A DNA stretch of 64,000 nt. It comes from Macrothele yani (Eukaryota > Arthropoda > Arachnida > Araneae > Macrothelidae). The DNA lies in the NCBI GenBank assembly GCA_039090855.1, contig CM076999.1:115691072-115755071 (forward strand), written 5' to 3'. The notes beneath the pieces are model-generated. The model saw only the letters and a program-made list of their open reading frames with translations, did no database searches and had not been told where the DNA came from. How positions within the stretch are numbered: position 1 is the first letter of the stretch; the number at the start of each line of letters is the position of its first letter. Made by a program: the position numbers and the translations under genes. Positions 54,320-64,000 of this stretch are shown one piece after another.

Positions 54320-54940
54320 CCATTGAGATCCCAAGATCAAATTTTGCAAAAAGCTTTTAGAAATATGAAATAATAAATACAATTTTTTTGAAATTTTTTA
54401 CTCATATTATTTTTGTAATCACTTTTTAAAAATTTTAAATTTTGTAACTTAATTATGAAATTTAAAATAAGTCCATCATGTGGCATATCATATTAAAGCC
54501 CATGAATTTCTGGAGAGAGTGACATTTTTAGTTTTGAAATATCTCAATTCTGGGCTGAGCTTTTAAAGTTTTTGTGTAGTCCAGAAAGGTCGAAATCGTC
54601 AATTTTTTTGAAATTTCAGACCCTCGTAACTCAAAAACCGGATGAGATAAAAAAAAAAAAAAGAAAGAAAGAAAATTATATCTGGGACCTTCTCTTATAC
54701 TACTGTTAGAAAACTGAAAATGAAAGCAATATAAATTGGTAAGGTAAAAGTCATTGGATCACTTGACATGGAATGGCCTCCCAGTATTTCACCACAATTT
54801 GCTATCTTTAACCAGTCTGTTCCTATATTTATATACACCAAGTCATCACTGAATTATGATCACCCCTATGAAAAGTGGATGCAGTCCGTTGACCACGTGA
54901 TTTCCGAGAGGGCGTGATTAGTTGACTGAAGTAGCATATA

Positions 54941-56151
54941 CACTATCTACCAACAAGTAATTGGACACCTGTGATAGCAAAGGAAAACGAAGTTTATTCG
55001 CCTTCAATAGTTGGTGGAGCCCCCACGAGCGGCGATTACAGCTGCGACCCTTTGGGGCATACTCTCAACCTGGCGTTGTACGACGGCTAGTGGTATTTTC
55101 TTCCACTCGGCTTAAAGAAGACAAGTCAGTTCCTTCACCGATTTCGGACGGCGGGGGCACCCCTTAAGTCGACGCTCCAACTCGTCCCAGAGGTGCTCGA
55201 CAGGGTTAAGGTCCGGGCTCTGCGCAGGCCAGTCCATTTGATAAACCCCATTGTCACCATACCAAGCCATGGTGGACCTCGCAACATGACAGGTGGCATT
55301 GTTATCCTGAAAGTAACATGGGTCCACCCCGTAAAACTGCCACAACGTTGGAAGTGCATGGTCATCCAAAATGGTGCAGTAGGTCTCGGCGTTGAGTCTC
55401 AGGAATTGCGACCAAGGGTCCCGTGCCATACCAGGAGAAACGCCCCCATAGCATAATTCCATCGCCGCCGAACTTCACAGTTGGCGCAATACATTCCAGC
55501 AGGAGGCGTTCTCCAGGCAGACGCCAGACCCTGCCATCTGAACGATAGAGGGTGAACCTTGATTCGTCGCTCCAGATAACCTGTTTCTACTGTTCAACGG
55601 TCCACTGTCGACGTTCTTTGGACCACGTTAGCCGAGCAGCGCTATTGGACTTGGTGATTAAAGGCTTGTGGGCGGCAGCACGTCCATGATAACCGAGCAG
55701 ATGGGCTTCCTTACGGATGGTATTCATCGAAAGAACACTTCCGGATGCCTGTTGAAACTCCTCGCGGATGTGGCCCATGAATTTGGTGCGGTTCATCCGA
55801 ATTTCTCTGGCCAGCACCCGTCGGTCTCTAACTCCCAGTTTTGTGGGTCTGCCGGGTCGGGGCACATTCCGACAGTTACCTCTCGTCTTCCACTTGCCAA
55901 TCCTGTTGGCCACTGTCGATTTTGGGTACTTCAACTCGTTGGATATGTCACGTACGGATCGGCCATTTCTGTGATACCCGAAGGTTACACCTTTCTGGAA
56001 ACCCGAGAGCTCCGAACTGCGTGGCATCTTGCATGCGACTGGTTGCGTTGTTGTTTCCCACACGATATTTAACGGCGGCGACCGTGACGTGTATCAGGAC
56101 TGCAGATATCGTCGATTGCAGGGGTGTCCAATTACTTGTTGGTAGATAGTG
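54941..56151 (-). mobile_element. Tc1-like element (family V), complete
   Basis: CACTATCTACCAACAAGTAA at 54941 is mirrored at the right end (TTACTTGTTGGTAGATAGTG ending 56151), both flanked by TA. 1,211 bp. Inserted in an older Tc1 relic. Confidence 0.94.
55006..56027 (-). pseudogene. Tc1-family transposase (family V)
   Basis: Start MPRSSELSGFQKGVTFGYHR (56027); an upstream in-frame Met at 56063 is less typical. HTH: SVRDISNELKYPKSTVANRI; linker with PGRPTKL. First D in VIWSDESRFTLYRSDGR (about 55535-55580, after a stop at about 55587). Then [15 protein letters not shown] region in shifted frame near 55440. Second D in [17 protein letters not shown] (about 55265-55315). Third block [15 protein letters not shown] (about 55180-55225). 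The end RGGSTNY with stop at 55006. Few lesions: a stop and about two frameshifts. Confidence 0.9.
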
Positions 56152-56520
56152 TATAAGGTGTGAGTAGAGCAGTAGGTAGTAAAATTCGGAGCATGATAGG
56201 TAAATGGGAGGATTTATGAGACTTTAAGACAGGACCGGTTGTGAGAGCTCGGAGAGCAGATGCCTCAATTTTCCAGATGGCTGAACTGGTAGGTTGTTTG
56301 CAAACTACCACATTTACGAGAGGATGAACTGGTAGGTTGTTTGCAAAGTACCACATTTATGAGAGGATGCTGAAAAGTTCTTGGCTTAGCCCTCTCCCTG
56401 TAATTATAGCATTATATTGTCACTACAGCTCGAAAAAGTGCTCTTTTGTATTGTAAAGTGCCAATTTTCAGACTAATATCCTTTTTTTCCCCTCAGATGT
56501 TTGACATCATGAACTGAATC

Positions 56521-57584
56521 ATGTCAATGCAAAGTGTTGAATTGTCAATTGTGGAACTCTGGGCTGTCAATAAATTTCTGTTCCTGCAGAAGAAAACTGC
56601 AAAAGAAATCTATGAGTGTTTGACGCAAACCTTAAGTGTCAAGTGCCCTTTACATTCCACCGTGAAGAAACGGTGTGCCAACTTTCAGCGTGGAGACTTT
56701 GAGACCGAAGATGCAGCAAGATCGGGGAGGCCTTCAATAGTGACAACACCCAAAATTGTTGATCGTGTTCATGACTTGATTTTGTCAGATCAGCGAATCT
56801 CGGTTAAAACAATAGTTGAGACTCTGGAGATATCCAGGGAACGTGTTGGGTTCATAATTCATGAGCACTTGGATATGCAGAAGATGTCAGCAAAGTGGGT
56901 GCCCACATGTCTGAACGCTGATGAGAAAGGAAAACGAGCGGACACTTCCAAATTGGTTTTGCAGCATTTTGAGTGATCTGGTGATAATTTTTTGCAGCGA
57001 CTTGTCACTGTTGATGTAACGTGGTTACATCACTACGATCCAGAGATGAAACAACAGTCCCTATAGTAGCAGCACTCAGGGTTCTCCGCGGCCAAAAAAA
57101 TTCAAGATTCAAAAGTCTGTAGGAAAAGTCATGGCAACGTTTTTTGGGGATTCGGAAGGTGTTTTACTGACTGACCATATTTCAAAGGGCCAAACAATAA
57201 ATGTTGAATGCTATTCCAACTTAAGGAGGTTTTGAAGGGAAAAGGGTGAGGAAAACTGAAAGGTGTTCTCTTTTGCAGGACAATGTGCCGACTCACAAGG
57301 CTGGCAAGACAATGGATGTTTTGAGGGATCTGGGGTTTAAGTTCATAGACCATCCAGTCACCAGATCTTGCTCAACTGGACTATTTTCTGTTCCCAAACC
57401 TTAAAAAAAGTTTGAAAGAGCATTTGTCGAATGATTCGGAGGTAATATCAGTAGCAGAGCAGTATTTGAGTGATCAGACTTCAGAATGTTTTTTTTTTTT
57501 TTTCTTTCTTTTGTGGAATGGTTAAAACAACTCCAGAAATGCTGTGCCAAGTGTGTTGAACTTTGGGGTGAATATGTGGAATAG
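56521..57584 (+). pseudogene. mariner transposase relic, many stops
   Basis: Start MSMQSVELSIVELWAVNKFL (56521; an internal Met four residues later is possible). HTH with HSTVKKRCANFQRGDFETED, then ARSGRPSIVTTPKIVDRVHD and ISVKTIVETLEISRERV. The first catalytic Asp region is VTVDVTWLHHYDPEMKQQS (about 57006-57060) where the expected GDE is VDV, so the acid next to it is altered. The second Asp block reads LFCRTMCRLTRLAR in the current frame, decayed. The third is SPDLAQLDYFLFPNLKK (about 57357-57410). It ends GEYVE at 57584. TIRs were not found. Confidence 0.82.
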
Positions 57585-57840
57585 TCTGCAAGTTTCATGG
57601 CTCTAGCCCATTTCCTTCTTGGTGAGGCCGATAACTTATCAGCATCCCCTCTTAAATGTATCAGGACTGGCGTGAAAATGGTCAAACAACGACCTGGAGG
57701 CAAAACTGTGGAGCACAGATGTGAGAGGTCAGCGCTGCGTCTAATGCCTCGTAGCAGGCTAACAGACGTATCACTGTTCAGCAGTTGACTATCCAATACA
57801 ACAGAGGTCTACCCTGAACAGTATCTTCAGGACCAGGCGT
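57585..57840. other. Spacer, nothing recognised
   Basis: No supported feature; possibly the 3' end of the mariner relic. Confidence 0.4.
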
Positions 57841-58150
57841 TGTACCCTCACATGTATGGGCTATAACAGCAAATGTCTCCGACATCCTCTCCTTAACACA
57901 GTTCATTGACACAAAAGACTCGCCTGGTGCAAAAATCATGTATATTAGACTTCTAGTTACTGGGGAAAAGTGTGCTGGTTAGACGATTCGCATTCCTCCG
58001 TGGATGGTCATGTACGTATTTGGCACAGACAGCATGAGTCACTCAATCCATCACGCATGTTCTTCACATTGCAAGCCGGTGGAGGGGATTGTATGTTTTA
58101 CGTAGCAGGAACTTGGATCCCTGGTGCATGTGGAACAACATATGACTGGT
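57841..58150 (+). pseudogene. Tc1-family transposase fragment
   Basis: Frame from 57970 reads CWLDDSHSSVDGHVRIWHRQ then HESLNPSRMFFTLQAGGGDC, equal to the Tc1 block after the first Asp (WSDESRF…DGRVRVWR, then AGGG-V-VW). The catalytic Asp survives (LDDS), the Glu is lost. Flanks are eroded and TIRs not found. Confidence 0.7.
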
Positions 58151-58230
58151 GCCCACTATTGTGAATTGCTTGCTCTCTCTGTATATATACATATATATAT
58201 ATATATAATATAATATATTATGTATATATA

Positions 58231-59427
58231 CACTGAAGAGCAATTGAATTAGAGACAGCTGGCGTTATGCAAATGTGGCACTGTGGACGGCCCTGAAAAC
58301 GGAAACGACATGACGTATGCAGCGATCCGACAATATAAGGAGTGATGCGACAAGAATCAGTAAGAGTTGGACGCAGTATGGGTAAGACGAAGGATCTAAA
58401 CGCATTTGATCGTGGGCAAATTGTCGGAGCCCGACAAATGGGTCACTCCATCTCGGAAGTCGTGCAGGCACTGGGATTTTCACGAGCCACTGTGTCACGG
58501 GTGCACCGTGAGTACATCGAATCCGGTAAAACCATCCCTGCAAGGGCCAACTGCCGTGGACAACAGCGTGTGGATGAGCGGGGTCATCGTCGGCTAGCTC
58601 GCATTGTAACAGCGAATAGATGGGCCACAGTGCAAGAGATCACTCAGCAATTTAACGGTGGTGCACAAAAACGTGTAAGCAGCCACACCATCCAGAACCA
58701 TCTCCTCACTATGGGATACAGAAGCCATCATACTATGAGGGTACCGCTGCTGAACGCACATCACAGGGTACAAAGATTAGCATGGGCGCATGAACATCGC
58801 CACAGGACATGTGGGAAAATGTTGCCTGGACTGATGAGTCGAGATTCACATTGGTACATGCTGATTGGCAGGATACGAGTACAGCGCAAACCACATGAAG
58901 CGGTGGATCCTTCTTGCCAGCAGGGTGCTCTTCAAGCTGGTGGGGGTGGCATTCACGTTTGGAGACTGTTTACGTGGACTGAAATGGGACCCCCTGGTGA
59001 GTGTGACATCGTCCCTCACAGGTCAACGTTACTGGGATATCCTGGATGACCATTTGCTCCCGTTTGTGCGTCTTCAACATCCCACTGGGGACCTCATCCT
59101 GCAACAAGACAATGCAGCTCCCGAATTGTATCCGAATGGTTGGATAAACACTCCACCAATGTGACCTCGCTTCCTTGACCAGCTAGGTCACCTGACCTCA
59201 ATCCCATCGAGCACATCTGGGATGCCATCGAGAGAGATGACCCCCCCCCCTCCATCAAATCTTCGTGAACTGTGGGAGTTTGTTCAGGGGTCATGGATCC
59301 ATATGGCTTCCCAAAGCATCTGATGTCTTGTCGAGTCCATGCCGAGACAAATCGCCGCTGTCATCAGGGCGAAAGGTGGTGCTACACGTTACTAAACAGG
59401 TATCTCTAATTCAATTGCTCTTCAGTG
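58231..59427 (+). mobile_element. Tc1-like element (family IV), copy A
   Basis: CACTGAAGAGCAATTGAATT at 58231 is mirrored by AATTCAATTGCTCTTCAGTG ending 59427, TA on both sides. 1,197 bp. Beyond the TA the flanks (ATATAATATATTATGTATAT and ACTATATTATATATATATAT) are shared with copy B. Confidence 0.94.
58378..59395 (+). pseudogene. Tc1-family transposase (family IV copy A)
   Basis: Start MGKTKDLNAFDRGQIVGARQ (58378). HTH: MGHSISEVVQALGFSRATVS; second HTH: ANRWATVQEITQQFNGGAQK; linker to RLAWAHEHRH. A frameshift near 58810-58830 breaks the first Asp block (WTDESRFTLV in copy B; here PGLMSRDSHW). QAGGGGIHVWRLFTW follows. Second Asp in LILQQDNAAPELY (about 59092-59130). Third block SPDLNPIEHIWDAIE (about 59188-59240, new frame). 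The end RAKGGATRY stops at 59395. Two or three frameshifts. Confidence 0.9.
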
Positions 59428-59451
59428 TATACTATATTATATATATATATC

Positions 59452-62400
59452 GGGATGTAAGGTCAGGTGATGCGTAACATCACAGCCTCTCCTTGACAAA
59501 TGTCAACCCCGCCTTCTCGTGGTGCATCCTGTTCCCACTAAAGGGGCTCTGACGACCGCCAATAGCGGTATAACTATACCATCGGGATTAGAGGAAATTC
59601 TATCCCACACTCACCAACCCGCTTGGCCAGCGTGGTGAGTTATGGCCAAACCCCTCCAAAATGATTCCACAACTTAAATCTTGGCCCTCAGTCTCCGGCA
59701 GCTGGAATGTACGTGGCCAAGGCAGCGGCCAGTGCGACGTGAAGACAGAGGGTGCTAAGAATCCCCGGAGGACCGAACTAGGCTGCCATCTGATGCTGAC
59801 CTTGGCTACGTGCAACGGACGCTCCCTATCTTCTGATTCAAGGCTTCTTGAATTGGAAGAGGAACTTCAAAGGATCAAGTGGGACATCGTGGGGCTAAGT
59901 GAGGTAAGGAGAAAAGGAGAAGATCTCATCGAACTGAAAAGTGGACATCTCTTCTACTATCGTGGGACAGATACTGGCAGAACTAGTGGTGTTGGATTTA
60001 TAATAAACAAGAAACTGAAGGATAAAGTTGTAGAAGTTGAAAGTTCCTCTGACAGAGCTGCACGACTTGTTATCCAACTCTCGAAAAGATACCAGGCTCA
60101 GATTATTCAAACTTATGCACCCACCACAAGTCATCCTGAAGAAGAAATTGAAGAATTTTATGAGGAAATTTGTCATCTAAATAATAAAGGTAAGCAGCAC
60201 TTGAAAATAATTATGGGAGATTTCAATGCAAAAATAGGGCAACGGCAACAGAATGAAACTTCAGTAGGTAAATTCGGTCACAGCAACAGAAACCAGCGTG
60301 GAAATACTCTCGTTGAGTTTGCAGAGGCAGAAGGGTTTTTCATCTTGAACTCCTTCTTCAAGAAAAAGCCACACAGGAAATGGACATGGAGACATCCAAA
60401 TGGGACGACAAGTGAAATTGATTTTATTATGTGTAAAAAAATTCGTCATAGAAGACTGCAGTGTGCTAAACAAGTTCAACACAGGTAGTGACCATAGATT
60501 GGTGAGATGTAAGATGCACCTCAACACTAAACTTGAACGTGGCAAGCTCATAAGACAAACAAAATCTATTGACATAACCAACCGTAAAAAACACCATAAT
60601 ACCTTCAAGTTGGAACTGAAGAACAGGTTCTCTGCCTTAGAAGGCCTAACATCGGAAGAAGTGGACATCTCTGAAGTTAACAGAAAAGTAACCAAAGCTC
60701 TTATGGAAACAGCAACAAAATTAGCTGGGTCTAAGAACAAGTTGCATGTAAATAAATTATCAGGAAAAACGAAAATGTTGATGCAAAAAAGAAGAGAGAT
60801 GAGGACAACTAAAGAAGATGTGACTTCCAAAGTGGAATATATAGAGCTATGCAAGACAGTACGAAAAAGTATCACTGAAGAAGTAAGAAAATTCAACTGT
60901 GAACTAGTGAGGAAAGCAATTGAAAACAACCAAAGCCTAAAGATAGCAAAGGGACATCTCAGTAAGGGAAGAAAACAGATTATGGCACTGAGAAAAGAAG
61001 ATGGTTCTGTAACAAGAAATAGAGGCGAAATTTTGACAAGAGTGAAAGATTTCTACTCCAAATTATATGAAAGGGATGATACATGCACTCCAGACATCAT
61101 GAAAGATACCAGTACCAGAGTTCCTCCAGTCCTTCCCGCAGAAGTTGCACATGCAATCAAGAACATGAAGCGGGGAAAAGCTCCAGGAGAAGATAGAATT
61201 ACTGTAGACATCATACAAGAAGCAAGTGGAGAAATCGAAACAGTACTCGCCCAAATTTTCACTCGATGCCTTAATGAAGGAAAGATTCCTGAGGATTGGA
61301 ACACCGCTACAATGATCCTGCTACATAAGAAAGGTGACATTGAGGATCTCGGAAACTACAGACCTATCAGCCTCCTATCAGTAATTTATAAAATCTTCAC
61401 TAAAGTTCTTTCACACCGCTTGAAGGTAACACTGGACATGGCTCAACCGAGAGAACAAGCTGGATTCAGGAGTGGCTACAGCACAATAGATCATATCCAT
61501 GTGCTGAGAGAACTAATTGAAAGAGCGAGGGAATATGAACTTCCATTGTGCATGGCTTTTATCGATTATGAAAAAGCCTTTGATTCGGTGAAACCATCAG
61601 CAGTTACAATGGCTCTGAAAACCTGCGGTATTGAAGATGCATACATTAATATTATTAATAACATCTATGAAAATGCAAGTGCAAAGATTAGGCTGTTTGA
61701 AAATACAACACACATAAAAATTGGAAAGGGAGTGAGACAAGGTGACACCATATCTCCGAAGCTCTTTAATGCCACATTGGAGGGTGTTTTTCAGTCACTG
61801 AGCTGGGAAAACAAGGGGATAAAGATTAATGGAGATTATCTAACCCACCTTCGTTTTGCTGATGACATAGTCATTTTTGCAACTACCCCATCAGAGCTAC
61901 AGAGTATGATGCAGGAACTTGCTGACAAGAGTAAAGAAGTGGGATTAAAAATGCACTTTCAGAAGACAAAAGTGATGTTCAATGCTTTTACAAGAAATGA
62001 AGATTTATCGATTGATGGAGAAAAGCTGGAGATAACAGACACGTACGTTTATCTTGGACAGCAGATATCAAGTGAGGGTCACATTGATGAAGAAATTAAT
62101 CGGCATACAAAACTTGCCTGGAGAGCTTTTGGAAGAAACAGCATAATTTTCAAGAGCAATATGCCATTATGTCTTAAAAGGAAAGTGTTTGATCAATGCA
62201 TCCTTCCAGTGCTTACGTATGGTGCAGAGACGTGGACCTTAACTAAAAGAGACATACAAAGGCTGCAGACAACTCAAAGCAGCATGGAGAGGTGCATACT
62301 TGGTGTAACCAGGAGAGATAAGAAGAGGAACTCGTGGATCCGAAAAATGACAAGAGTGGAAGACATCATGATCAGAGTTAAATCCCTGAAATGGCAATGG

Positions 62401-62638
62401 GCTGGACATACTGCCAGAAGGACAGATCATCGATGGACAGCCGAAATTTTAGATTGGATTCCAAGGGACAGGAAAAGACCCAGAAGAAGACCACATGGGA
62501 GATGGGTAGATGAAATTCGAAAGTATGCAGGGGTGACATGGAGGAGACTGGCACAAGACAGACCGTTGTGGAGGAAACTTGGGGAGACCTTCGTCCAACA
62601 GTGGATTGATAATGGTTGATGATGATGATGATGATGAT
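59452..62638 (+). mobile_element. RTE-clade retrotransposon, copy 2, nearly intact
   Basis: 5' leader from 59452 (GGGATGTAAGGTCAGG, CAGCCTCTCCTTGACAAATG) to the (GAT)n tail at 62619-62638. Length 3.19 kb, the usual RTE size. It lies directly between two family IV Tc1 elements. Compared with copy 1 it lacks the tandem 5' motif and the inverted duplication. Confidence 0.93.
59661..62619 (+). pseudogene. RTE endonuclease-reverse transcriptase, single frameshift
   Basis: From MIPQLKSWPSVSGSWNVRGQ (59661) the endonuclease runs: LATCNGRSLSSDSRLLELEE, DIVGLSEVRRKGEDLI (Glu), IIMGDFNAKIGQRQ, WTWRHPNGTTSEIDFIMC. The frame shifts in the A-run at 60435-60441 (one base short compared with copy 1) and continues as KKFVIEDCSVLNKFNTGSDH with the catalytic SDHRLV. 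The reverse transcriptase shows FIDYEKAFDSVKPS, GVRQGDTISPKLF and LRFADDIVIFA (about 61849-61881). The C-terminal block GAETWTLTKRD, CILGVTRRDKKR, WQWAGHTARR ends LGETFVQQWIDNG at 62619. ~985 aa if the lesion is ignored. Start choice is by length only. Confidence 0.92.
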
Positions 62639-62663
62639 ATATATAATATATTATGTATATATA

Positions 62664-63872
62664 CACTGAAGAGCAATTGAATTAGAGACAGCTAGCGTTA
62701 TGCAAATGTGGCGCTGTGGACGGCCCTGTAAACGGAAACGACATGACGTATGCAGCGATCCGACAATATAAGGAGTGATGCGACGGGAATCGGTAAGAGT
62801 CGGACGCAGTATGGGTAAGACGAAGGATCTAAGCGCATTTGATCTAGGGCAAATTGTTGGGGCCAGACGAATGGGTCACTCCATCTCGGAAGTCGTGCAG
62901 GCACTGGGATTTTCACGAGCCACTGTGTCACAGGTGCACCGTGAGTACATCGAATCCGGTAAAACCATCCCTGCAAGGGCCAACTGCCGTGGACAACAGC
63001 GTGTGGATGAGCGGGTTCATTGTCGGCTAGCTCGCATTGTAACAGCGGATAGACGGGCCACAGTGCAAGATATCTCTCGGTAATTCAACGCTGGTGCACA
63101 AAAACGTGTAAGCAGCCACACCATCCAGAACCATCTCCTCGCTACGGAGTACAGAAGCCATTGTCCCACGAGGGTACAGCTGCTGACCACACATCACAGG
63201 GTGCAAAGATTAGCATGGGCGCGGGAACATCGCCACTGGACCCTAGACATGTGGAAAAATGTTGCCTGGACTGACGAGTCGAGATTCACGTTGGTATATG
63301 CGGATGGCAGGATACGAGTATGGCACAAACCACATGGAGCGATGGATTCTTCTTGCCAGCAGGGTACTCTTCGAGCTGGTGGGGGTGGCATTCTCGTCTG
63401 GGGACTATTTACGTGGACTGAAATGTGACCCCTGGTACGTGTGACGTCGTCCCTGACAGGTCAACGTTACCGGGATATCCTGGACGACCATTTGCTCCCG
63501 TTTGTTTTGTGCGTCTTCTACATCCCACTGGGGACCTCATCATGCAACAAGACAATGCAGCACACGAATTGTATCTGAATGGTTGGATGAACACTCCACT
63601 GACGTGACCTCGCTTTCTTGGCCAGCTAGGTCACCTGACCTCAATCCCATTGAGCACATCTGTGATGCCATCGAGAGAGATGACACCCCCCCCCCTCCAT
63701 CAAATCTTCGTGAACTGTGGGAGCTTGTTTAGGGGTCATGGATCCGTATGGCTTCCCAACGCATCTGGTGTCTTGTCGAGTCCATGCCGAGACGAATCGC
63801 CGCTGTCATCAGGGCGAAAGGTGGTGCTACACGTTACTAAACAGGTATCTCTAATTCAATTGCTCTTCAGTG
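62664..63872 (+). mobile_element. Tc1-like element (family IV), copy B
   Basis: Same ends as copy A; the left TA is intact (62662-62663), the right has TG instead of TA. Closely similar to copy A through its length (about 93-95% by eye). Its left flank is the (GAT)n/(TA)n tail of RTE copy 2. Confidence 0.94.
62811..63840 (+). pseudogene. Tc1-family transposase (family IV copy B)
   Basis: MGKTKDLSAFDLGQIVGARR start; HTH identical in outline to copy A. An in-frame TAA at 63081 ends the first part (VQDISR). WKNVAWTDESRFTLVYADGR keeps the first Asp (about 63253-63311), RAGGGGILVWGLFTW follows. A stop and frameshift near 63425; LIMQQDNAAHELYLNG keeps the second Asp (about 63536-63580); SPDLNPIEHICDAIE keeps the Glu but with Trp changed to Cys. 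Ends at 63840. Confidence 0.9.
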
Positions 63873-63894
63873 TGTACTATATTATATATATATA

Positions 63895-64000
63895 TATCAT
63901 CATCATCATTAACCATTATCAATCCACTGCTGGATGAAGGTCTCTCCAAGCCTCTTCCACAATGGCCTGTCTTGTGTCGGAGTCCTCCGTGTTACTCCCT
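63895..64000 (-). mobile_element. RTE 3' end, cut by window edge (copy 4)
   Basis: (ATC)n at 63895-63910, then ATTAACCATTATCAATCCAC and TGCTGGATGAAGGTCTC, the reverse complement of the RTE 3' end as at 1406-1500. The rest lies beyond the window. It is tail-to-tail with RTE copy 2 across the Tc1. Confidence 0.9.

Larger units (their letters stand above)
50735..54782 (+). mobile_element. Long-TIR (Sola-like?) transposon with decayed transposase
   Basis: The ends TATTCCATGTCAAGTGATCC (left) and, inward from the right, GGCCATTCCATGTCAAGTGA lead ~450-bp inverted arms (50740-51190 against 54320-54782). CCCAG occurs at both borders (50729-50734 area and 54782-54787). The end motif CATTCCATGTCAA and arm layout match the non-autonomous element at 15167-21823, so this is a relative that kept its coding region. 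The inner arms include ATATCTCAATTCTGGGCTGAG. Confidence 0.8.
47411..54829 (-). mobile_element. RTE 3'-end relic split by two transposons
   Basis: Three short pieces rejoin into an RTE 3' end like that at 63895-64000: 47411-47429 (CATTATCATCCATTATC), 50700-50734 (CTACTGCTGGATGAAGGTCT, CCCCAG) and 54783-54829 (TATTTCACCACAATTTGC…AACCAGTCTGTTCC). The mariner 47430-50697 entered at TA between the first two, and the long-TIR element 50735-54782 between the second and third. Only ~100 bp of RTE remain. Confidence 0.75.
54836..56370 (+). mobile_element. Tc1-like relic (family II relative) split by another Tc1
   Basis: Left piece 54836-54940: CACCAAGTCATCACTGAATT and ATGATCACCCC resemble the family II end (CACTGAGTCGCCACTTTATT, ACGACCACC). 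Right piece 56152-56370 encodes a Tc1 N-terminus, IGKWEDL, then DFKTGPVVRARRADASIFQM and AELVGCLQTT. A ~50-bp tandem duplication (GAACTGGTAGGTTGTTTGCA at 56284 and 56324) follows. The rest is lost. Confidence 0.65.

Noticed and set aside
47383..64000. Search for later zw10 exons
   Set aside because: No open segment with the expected conserved C-terminal pattern and splice sites was seen; the gene must continue outside or in an unrecognised short exon.

Overview
This is a eukaryotic, almost certainly metazoan, genomic window. It is AT-rich and intron-like, with GT/AG splice sites at two recognisable host exons, and every other coding trace belongs to a mobile element. The element mix is RTE-type LINEs, Penelope-like elements with GIY-YIG endonucleases, many Tc1/mariner families, hAT, Tigger/pogo, a long-TIR DNA transposon and a tRNA-derived SINE. 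That mix fits an arthropod or another invertebrate with a large genome; I cannot fix the species. No prokaryotic operon, rRNA gene or CRISPR is present.

Host gene: two exons on the + strand (32572-32772 and 47111-47382) encode neighbouring parts of a ZW10-like kinetochore/RZZ-complex protein. Their splice phases match. The 14.3-kb intron between them is packed with transposons and contains a short degraded copy of the second exon (39212-39258). The rest of the gene lies outside the window or was not recognised.

Layout: 1-758 is the end of a Tigger/pogo relic. 1406-4655 is an RTE LINE (- strand). 4676-13690 is a Tc1 element split by a 7.5-kb hAT element (4766-12233) that carries a broken BED-finger transposase. 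14978-23497 is a hAT-like non-autonomous element hosting a 6.7-kb long-TIR element (15167-21823), which itself hosts two Tc1 elements and a 1.6-kb palindrome; a third Tc1 sits in the hAT itself. 23526-31373 holds fragments of an old LINE separated by three copies of an unnamed repeat, a mariner, a Tigger-like relic and two fold-back elements. 31395-32380 is a Penelope-like element with perfect inverted terminal arms. The zw10 intron contains an RTE fragment, a Penelope cluster, a DUF4817-type mariner split by a hAT MITE, a degenerate tandem repeat, Tc1 and mariner copies and SINEs.

Downstream of the second zw10 exon an RTE relic has been split by a mariner (47430-50697), whose 3' end was amplified into a ~145-bp satellite and then hit by a Penelope-like element, and by a second long-TIR element (50735-54782) that still carries remains of its transposase. 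From 54836 on there are further Tc1/mariner relics. The window ends with an alternating array: Tc1, a nearly intact RTE (59452-62638), Tc1, and the start of another RTE.

Most elements are dead copies with stops and frameshifts. The youngest-looking are the RTE at 59452 (one frameshift), the Tc1 at 19793 (one nonsense codon) and the Penelope-like element at 31395 (identical arms). Nesting gives a relative chronology, and two insertions can be dated against an empty paralogous site inside this same window.
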